Assembly: GCF_030718085.1 (NCBI RefSeq)
Contig: NZ_JAVAJF010000001.1
Span: 1,302,001 to 1,366,000 of the forward strand
Reading direction: 5' to 3'
DNA: 64,000 nt
From: Marinobacter sp. MDS2
GTDB lineage: Bacteria > Pseudomonadota > Gammaproteobacteria > Pseudomonadales > Oleiphilaceae
Position numbers and translations under genes: made by a program. The first letter of the stretch is position 1, and each line of letters opens with the position of its first letter. The notes beneath the pieces were generated by a model, which saw only the letters and a program-made list of their open reading frames with translations, did not search any database and was not told the origin of the DNA. Below are positions 58,776 through 64,000 of this stretch, one piece after another.

Positions 58776-58791
58776 TACGACCGATCGTCTA
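58776..58791. promoter_or_regulatory. AcuR/TetR operator, distal copy
   Basis: TACGACCGATCGTCTA resembles the proximal copy (shared GACCGA and CGTCTA), with its start 32 bases further from the gene, about three helical turns. Two similarly facing operators suggest cooperative binding. Confidence 0.55.
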
Positions 58792-58808
58792 TTAAATCAA
58801 ATAAAAAA

Positions 58809-58825
58809 GGCCCTGGGATCGGGCC
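58809..58825 (-). terminator. Terminator after exaC
   Basis: GGCCC and GGGCC form a short stem with a seven-base loop. An A run on the left gives a T-run on the minus strand, and A residues also follow on the right. It lies in the gap between exaC and the TetR gene, and likely ends the exa transcript. Confidence 0.65.
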
Positions 58826-58959
58826 AAAAAGAGAGGCAAATCTATTCCCGCGCTCGGAAGAGCGCCCCGGCAGGTGCCGGGTTTAACAAAAGCACAATCC
58901 CTGTGCGGTCACACAAAAACGGGACCGGTACGAACCGACCCCTTACTGCCGTTTACAGA

Positions 58960-60480
58960 TCAGAAAAATCCAAGAGGATTAGCGTCGTAGCTGGTCAACA
59001 TGCACTTGGTCTGCTGATAGTGCTCCAGCGCCATCTTATGGGTTTCACGGCCGATACCGGATTTCTTGTAACCACCGAAGGCTGCATGAGCCGGATACGC
59101 GTGGTAACAGTTCATCCATACCCGACCGGCCTGAATATTACGCCCCATCCGATAAGCCAGGTTGGTATCGCGAGTCCAGACGCCGGCACCCAGGCCGAAC
59201 TCGGTATCGTTGGCGATTGCCAGCGCTTCTTCCTCGGTTTTGAAGGTGGTGACACCCACCACCGGCCCGAAGATTTCCTCTTGGAAAACGCGCATCTTGT
59301 TATCGCCCTTGAACAGCGTCGGCTGAATGTAGAAGCCGTTATTGAACTCGCCTTCAAGATGCTCCCGGTCACCACCGGTAAGTACCACTGCACCTTCCTG
59401 ACGACCAATTTCCATGTACGACATGATTTTGTCGAACTGTTCTTTGGAAGCCTGAGCGCCCACTTGGACCTCGGTATCCAATGGGTTTCCGCGTTTGATG
59501 GACTTGGTGCGCTCAACCACTTTTTGCATAAACTCTTCGAACATGTCTTCCTGAACCAGGGCACGGGACGGACAGGTGCAAATTTCACCCTGGTTGAAGA
59601 ATGCCAACACCAGACCTTCGACACATTTGTCGACAAATTCCGGCTCCGCTTTCATTACGTCGGAGAAGTAAATGTTCGGGGACTTGCCGCCCAATTCAAC
59701 GGTCGAAGGAATGATGTTTTCCGCCGCGCACTTAAGAATATGGGAGCCCACTGGGGTCGACCCGGTAAAGGCGATCTTGGCAATACGCTTACTGGTGGCC
59801 AGCGCCTGGCCGGCTTCGATGCCGTAGCCATTTACAATGTTGATCACGCCTGGTGGCAACAAATCACCAATAATTTCCATCAGTACCAGAATGCTGGCTG
59901 GCGTTTGCTCAGCTGGCTTCAGCACCGTGCAGTTACCTGCAGCCAGGCACGGACCCAGTTTCCAGGCGGCCATCAGCAGCGGGAAGTTCCAGGGAATGAT
60001 CTGTCCAACCACACCCAACGGCTCGTGGAAATGATAAGCCACGGTGTTGTGGTCGATCTCCCCCATGTGGCCTTCCTGAGCCCGCAGACAGCCGGCGAAG
60101 TAACGGAAGTGGTCCGCGGCCAGAGGAATATCGGCATTCAGAGTTTCACGAATCGCTTTACCGTTATCCCAGGTTTCTGCAACCGCGAGGGCTTCAAGGT
60201 TGGCTTCAATACGGTCAGCGATTTTCAGCAGAATATTGGAACGTTCAGTGGGTGAGGTCCTGCCCCAAGCTGGCGCCGCCTTGTGCGCAGCATCCAAAGC
60301 CAGCTCAATATCTTCGGCGCCAGAACGAGCCACTTCGCAGAAAACTTCGCCGGTGACAGGGGTGATGTTCTCAAAGTACTGACCTTTAACCGGAGCTACA
60401 AATTCACCACCGATGTAATTTCCATAGCGGGATTTAAATGAAACAACGGAGCCTTCCTTACCGGGTTGTGCGTAGATCAT
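58960..60480 (-). CDS. exaC: NAD-dependent aldehyde dehydrogenase (ExaC-like)
   Basis: Oxidises acetaldehyde, or similar aldehydes made by the alcohol dehydrogenase, to the acid. The 506-residue protein starts [20 protein letters not shown], a start shared with ExaC and AldB-type enzymes. It carries Asn in WNFPLL, cofactor loop FTGSTPVG, catalytic Glu in ELGGKSPN and Cys in [15 protein letters not shown] 60480 with GAGG upstream is chosen over an in-frame extension. It follows exaA on the same strand, separated by a terminator, so it may have its own promoter. Confidence 0.93.
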   Translation of the reverse strand: MIYAQPGKEGSVVSFKSRYGNYIGGEFVAPVKGQYFENITPVTGEVFCEVARSGAEDIELALDAAHKAAPAWGRTSPTERSNILLKIADRIEANLEALAVAETWDNGKAIRETLNADIPLAADHFRYFAGCLRAQEGHMGEIDHNTVAYHFHEPLGVVGQIIPWNFPLLMAAWKLGPCLAAGNCTVLKPAEQTPASILVLMEIIGDLLPPGVINIVNGYGIEAGQALATSKRIAKIAFTGSTPVGSHILKCAAENIIPSTVELGGKSPNIYFSDVMKAEPEFVDKCVEGLVLAFFNQGEICTCPSRALVQEDMFEEFMQKVVERTKSIKRGNPLDTEVQVGAQASKEQFDKIMSYMEIGRQEGAVVLTGGDREHLEGEFNNGFYIQPTLFKGDNKMRVFQEEIFGPVVGVTTFKTEEEALAIANDTEFGLGAGVWTRDTNLAYRMGRNIQAGRVWMNCYHAYPAHAAFGGYKKSGIGRETHKMALEHYQQTKCMLTSYDANPLGFF

Positions 60481-60637
60481 GAGGTTGACCTCTTTGTTGT
60501 GTTTGTCGCTTGGCAACGCGGCCTTTCGCGTTTACGTATTCAATGTAGTCGCCACACGCTGATTCGTGAATGATTCGTTGGAGGGGAACCACTGGTACCT
60601 TGGTAGTAGATGCCGGGGTGCCAGCAATCGCAAAGAT

Positions 60638-60664
60638 AAAAAAAGGGCCACCCGCGGGCAGCCC
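60638..60664 (-). terminator. Terminator after exaA
   Basis: Read on the minus strand, GGGCTGCCCGCGGGTGGCCC folds into a GC-rich hairpin followed by seven T (60644-60638). It lies 20 bases after the exaA stop and separates exaA from exaC, so exaA can be expressed at a higher level or on its own. Confidence 0.85.
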
Positions 60665-60684
60665 GAAGAGACACTCAACTCAGC

Positions 60685-62460
60685 TTATTTAGCGGCAACA
60701 CGATCCTTCGGCAGCTTGAACGTCCAGACCATACCACCCTGGTTGAAATCCTTGACCACCTTGGCCACTTCCCCGCCCCAAAGGGGTACAGCACCACCCC
60801 AGCCAGAGAGGACAGACACGTACTGTTCGCCATCCATGGTCCAGGTGACCGGTGTACCAACCACGCCTGAACCGGTATTGAACTTGTAGAGTTCTTCGCC
60901 GGTCTTCGCATCAAAGGCTTTCAGGTAGCCTTCCGGGGTTCCTGTGAACACCAGGTCTCCCGCAGTGGTCATTACGCCACCCCAAAGAGGGGCCGGGTTC
61001 TCGTAGCGCCAGACTTCCTCACCAGTTTTCGGATCCATGGCCCGGAGCACGCCGATATAGTCTTCATTCGCGGGCTTGATGGTGAAGCCAGCACCCAGGA
61101 AAGCCGCGCCCTTCTTATAGGAAACTGGCTCGTTCCAGATGTCCATCGACCACTCGTTCGACGGTACGTAGAAGAGCTCGGTTTCCGGGCTGTAGGCCAT
61201 AGGCATCCAGTTCTTGCCTCCCAGGAAGGCCGGTTGGGCCACAACCGTTTCACCCTTGCCTGCCTCAGAGTTCGAGGGGTCACCAGGGCGACCGTTTTCG
61301 GCAAAGATCGGCCGGCCGGTTTCCGGATCCAGGCCTTCGGCCCAGGTGATCTTGTCGACAAACGGGAAGCCGCGAATGAAATCACCGTTCTCGCGGTTAA
61401 GCACGTAGAAGAAGCCGTTACGGTCAGCAGTAGCCGCCGCTTTGATGGTCTTGCCGTTTTCCTTAAGATCAAACGAGATCAACTCGTTTACGCCATCGTA
61501 ATCCCAGCCGTCATGGGGCGTGGTCTGGAAGTGCCACTTGATGCTGCCATCATCAGGATCAATGGCCAGGCGTGAAGACGAGAACAGATTGTCGCCCGGG
61601 CGCAGATGAGAGTTCCAGGGAGCCGGGTTGCCTGTGCCAAAGAACAGAGAGTCGGTCTCTTCATCGTAGGTGCCGCCCAGCCAGGTTGCAGCACCACCAT
61701 TTTTCCACATATCGCCCGGCCAGGTCTGTCCGGCTTTACCACCAGAAATACCGCTCTCGATTTTCTTGCCGTCTTTGTAGACGTACCCCATGTGGCCTTC
61801 AACGGTCGGACGGGTCCACATCAGGTCACCAGTGTTAGCGTCGTAGGCTTCTACCTTACCCACAATACCGAATTCACCGCCGGATACGCCGGTGATCACT
61901 TTGCCCTTAACAATCAGTGGTGCAGCTGTGATGGCATAACCTGCCTGGTAATCAGCTACTTTCTTGATCCACATGGGCTTGCCGGTGTCTTTATTCAGCG
62001 CCACCAGCTTTGCGTCCAGGGTGCCGAAGATCACCTTGTCGTTATACAGCGCCACACCCCGGTTAACCACGTCGCAGCAAGGCATGATGCCATCCGGCAG
62101 CCGGGCATCGTACTGCCAGATTTCCTCACCGGTCTTCACATCAATGGCATAGACACGGGAATAGGAAGCCGTTACATACATCACGCCGTCCTTGATCATG
62201 GGCTGGGATTCCTGCCCCCTCATTTTCTCACCACCAAAGGCAAAGCCCCACACCGGCTGCAGGTGTTTTACATTGTCGGTATTCAGGTCCGTCAGCGGGC
62301 TGAAGCGCTGGCCCTGGAGGCCCATGCCATAGCTAACGATGTCGTCGGTGGTTTCGGCGTCTTTCAGAATATCTTCATCGGTTACCGCATGGGCCCCGCA
62401 GGATACGGCCAGTGCCAGTGCACTGGCGGCAATGCGAATCCCGAATTTGTTCGATCTCAT
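60685..62460 (-). CDS. exaA: PQQ-dependent alcohol dehydrogenase, lanthanide-type signature
   Basis: A 591-residue periplasmic eight-bladed quinoprotein that oxidises primary alcohols and feeds electrons to cytochrome c. A signal peptide ends near AHA (residue 25). The vicinal Cys pair is in [10 protein letters not shown], and propeller repeats such as [11 protein letters not shown] and [13 protein letters not shown] recur. The catalytic segment is GWDYDGVNE: Asp320 is catalytic and Asp322 lies at +2, where calcium enzymes have Ser or Ala; Asp here marks lanthanide-dependent enzymes such as PedH and XoxF. ATG 62460 with GGAGAG is chosen. The exaA symbol is by context; pedH may be more apt. 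Confidence 0.92.
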   Translation of the reverse strand: MRSNKFGIRIAASALALAVSCGAHAVTDEDILKDAETTDDIVSYGMGLQGQRFSPLTDLNTDNVKHLQPVWGFAFGGEKMRGQESQPMIKDGVMYVTASYSRVYAIDVKTGEEIWQYDARLPDGIMPCCDVVNRGVALYNDKVIFGTLDAKLVALNKDTGKPMWIKKVADYQAGYAITAAPLIVKGKVITGVSGGEFGIVGKVEAYDANTGDLMWTRPTVEGHMGYVYKDGKKIESGISGGKAGQTWPGDMWKNGGAATWLGGTYDEETDSLFFGTGNPAPWNSHLRPGDNLFSSSRLAIDPDDGSIKWHFQTTPHDGWDYDGVNELISFDLKENGKTIKAAATADRNGFFYVLNRENGDFIRGFPFVDKITWAEGLDPETGRPIFAENGRPGDPSNSEAGKGETVVAQPAFLGGKNWMPMAYSPETELFYVPSNEWSMDIWNEPVSYKKGAAFLGAGFTIKPANEDYIGVLRAMDPKTGEEVWRYENPAPLWGGVMTTAGDLVFTGTPEGYLKAFDAKTGEELYKFNTGSGVVGTPVTWTMDGEQYVSVLSGWGGAVPLWGGEVAKVVKDFNQGGMVWTFKLPKDRVAAK

Positions 62461-62605
62461 GGTTGCGCTCTCCAAGTCTCTTGTTGTCAGTTTCGAGCCG
62501 AACCGGGAAGTTTTCCCGACCCTGCGTTGATTTTTCGCAAACCTCGCAAACTCAACAATTGCCCCCACGGACAGGTTTTCTCATCACTTGGTAGTAAGAC
62601 CCGCC

Positions 62606-63562
62606 CTATTTCTGGCCTTCTGCCTGCGCAATGGCTTCCTCACTCAGGAAATCCCGGTAATAGCCCGGCACGCTGTAAGCAAGCTCCATTCCGGTGAAAG
62701 CCTCACTAAGGGTTCCCTCGGTAACCAGTCGATTAACAATTCCCTCAATGGCATAACCCAGCTGACGGTGGGTATGCTTGACCGCCATCCCCACATCCCA
62801 GACCTGCTTCATCAACCCCGGGAAACCATTCTGGGCCTGCATAAAGGCCTCATTCTCAGGCTTTGCCAGCTCATGGTGGATTTCTGCTCGCATCCCCATA
62901 ACGGCACTGACCTCGCCATTGCGCATGGCTTCAAACGCTGCCCTGACGTTGGGGTAGTGGCGCACCTGGTTGCGCATTCGCCCCTGCAACGCGGAACTCA
63001 GATAGAAATCCGGCAAGGTATCAATCTCAACACCGATGGGGTGGTACTGGAACACCGCCACGGTATCGACGGTATCGAGCTTTTCCGGGTTATAGGCAAT
63101 TTGCCAGGTTTCCTGCTGGTAGGGGCCGAACAGCACCACCTGCTCATTGATGTATTCACCGGTGGAATCCTGCATGTAGGCGTACTGCTTGTCGTAAGGC
63201 ACCCGCATCATCACGTCCGCCAGCCGCTGCTTGTCCAGGTAGTGGCCTTTCCACACGTTGTTGCGCAGGTCATCTCCCAGCTCTTCGTCCGGGATGATCC
63301 AGTGCACTCGGAACTCCACACCCATTTCCTGTGCAATCAGCTTCCCTAGTTCCACATCAATACCCCGGGGCTGCCCATCCACCTCATAGGAGTAGGGAGG
63401 AAAGTCCCGATATACCCCCACTTTCAGGTAACCGGAATCCAGAACGATATCGTAAGTGCGATCCGCCGGCCGGTTCAGCAGCTCGTCACCATCGTTAACC
63501 TCCCGGGCCACCACGGGCAGCGACAAGAACACAGAGATCAGAAAGGATAGAATTGTTTTCAT
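62606..63562 (-). CDS. Quinoprotein-associated periplasmic binding protein
   Basis: A 318-residue secreted protein (signal peptide about 1-20, cut near VVA) of the solute-binding type 3 fold: LKVGVYRDFPPYSYEVDGQPRGIDVELGKLIAQEMGV is the usual first lobe. Such proteins (MoxJ-like) are encoded next to PQQ alcohol dehydrogenases and probably help assemble or deliver something to the enzyme instead of feeding an ABC transporter; none is seen here. It lies between the cytochrome gene and exaA on one strand. The exact ligand is unknown. Confidence 0.88.
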   Translation of the reverse strand: MKTILSFLISVFLSLPVVAREVNDGDELLNRPADRTYDIVLDSGYLKVGVYRDFPPYSYEVDGQPRGIDVELGKLIAQEMGVEFRVHWIIPDEELGDDLRNNVWKGHYLDKQRLADVMMRVPYDKQYAYMQDSTGEYINEQVVLFGPYQQETWQIAYNPEKLDTVDTVAVFQYHPIGVEIDTLPDFYLSSALQGRMRNQVRHYPNVRAAFEAMRNGEVSAVMGMRAEIHHELAKPENEAFMQAQNGFPGLMKQVWDVGMAVKHTHRQLGYAIEGIVNRLVTEGTLSEAFTGMELAYSVPGYYRDFLSEEAIAQAEGQK

Positions 63563-63633
63563 TATTGGTTCCCCCAACGACAGCGAGCCGGCACAGGGCC
63601 GGCTATGTTCAGAGCATCTGGACAATCATGGCG

Positions 63634-64000
63634 TTATTCAGGCTTGGGCAGAGACTCAACATAGGTCCGGATGGCCCACATTGCGTTCTGATCCAGGCTT
63701 TTCTTCCAGGACGGCATACCCCGGTCGGTACCGTTACGCACCCGGGTAATAAAGTACTCGTCATCCCACTCCGTCAGCTCCCGCAGGTCCGGCGTCAGCC
63801 CGCCCGACATGGCACGAATACCATGGCAACTGGCACAGTTGCCGGCATAGGCGCTTTCGCCCACTTTCACGGCTTCACTGTAGTACTCACTCAACTCATT
63901 TCCTTCACGGAATGGATTCTCCATACGCACTTCGTCGCCAAGAGAAGGCAGGTTACCGGTGTTTACCGGCTGTGGTGTCACGTTGCCATGAGCCATGGCC
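63634..64000 (-). CDS. Cytochrome c of the alcohol oxidation system (partial)
   Basis: The 3' part of a c-type cytochrome; the 5' end lies beyond the window, so no start is given. The visible 122 or so residues include HGNVTPQPVNTG, which in relatives follows the signal peptide, the haem site CASCH and the axial Met in GMPSW. It fits the ExaB/PedF-type electron acceptor encoded beside PQQ alcohol dehydrogenases. An in-frame ATG at 63996 is probably internal. Confidence 0.88.
   Translation of the reverse strand, partial: AMAHGNVTPQPVNTGNLPSLGDEVRMENPFREGNELSEYYSEAVKVGESAYAGNCASCHGIRAMSGGLTPDLRELTEWDDEYFITRVRNGTDRGMPSWKKSLDQNAMWAIRTYVESLPKPE

Overview
The window looks like chromosomal DNA of a marine gammaproteobacterium, most likely Marinobacter or a close relative. 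This rests on the gene order (recN / grpE-dnaK-dnaJ-dapB, fur / bamE, rnfH-ratA, smpB-ssrA), the protein sequences, and a moderately GC-rich composition. No database search was possible, so the genus is an inference.

Region 1 (1-11362) is core housekeeping. It holds a lysine-pathway gene (dapB), the heat-shock chaperone set (dnaJ, dnaK, grpE) behind a sigma-32 type promoter, the SOS gene recN under two LexA boxes, fur, bamE, rnfH-ratA, a sodium symporter, smpB and the tmRNA gene ssrA.

Region 2 (11374-30185) is the most unusual part. Seven genes on the + strand, almost all overlapping, start just after ssrA. They encode: a CHASE2 sensor-kinase-like protein whose phosphoacceptor His is Arg; a stand-alone receiver protein; a large PgsC/CapC-like membrane protein fused to a soluble region; a membrane-anchored beta-rich protein; a periplasmic hydrolase-like protein; a 1599-residue protein with a predicted outer-membrane barrel; and a HEAT-repeat/PgsB (CapB) amide-ligase fusion. 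Together they look like a Gram-negative machine that makes and exports a poly-gamma-glutamate-like polymer. It has no CapA/PgsA, and an outer-membrane exporter seems to take its place. This is the best candidate for an undescribed system.

Region 3 (30186-46580) is mixed. It contains cheV; an SDR / metallo-beta-lactamase / BCCT-transporter group; a truncated LysR remnant abutting a DUF3726-like gene and a RidA gene; mqo; a Ca/Na antiporter; an acyltransferase; msrB-msrA; chrA; a metallophosphoesterase; and fumC followed by a CarS-like gene.

Region 4 (46671-64000) is a complete PQQ-dependent alcohol oxidation cluster, mostly on the - strand. It holds a NahK/ErcS'-like hybrid kinase, ercA, pqqH-like, pqqE, pqqD, pqqC, pqqB and pqqA; a divergent NosR/NirI-like flavin/iron-sulfur membrane protein; acuI-acuR; then exaC (aldehyde dehydrogenase), the exaA-type quinoprotein alcohol dehydrogenase, a periplasmic binding protein and a cytochrome c cut by the window edge. 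The quinoprotein has Asp at catalytic Asp +2, the signature of lanthanide-dependent enzymes. The expected flow is alcohol to aldehyde (ExaA, electrons to the cytochrome c) to acid (ExaC), with PQQ made by the pqq genes.
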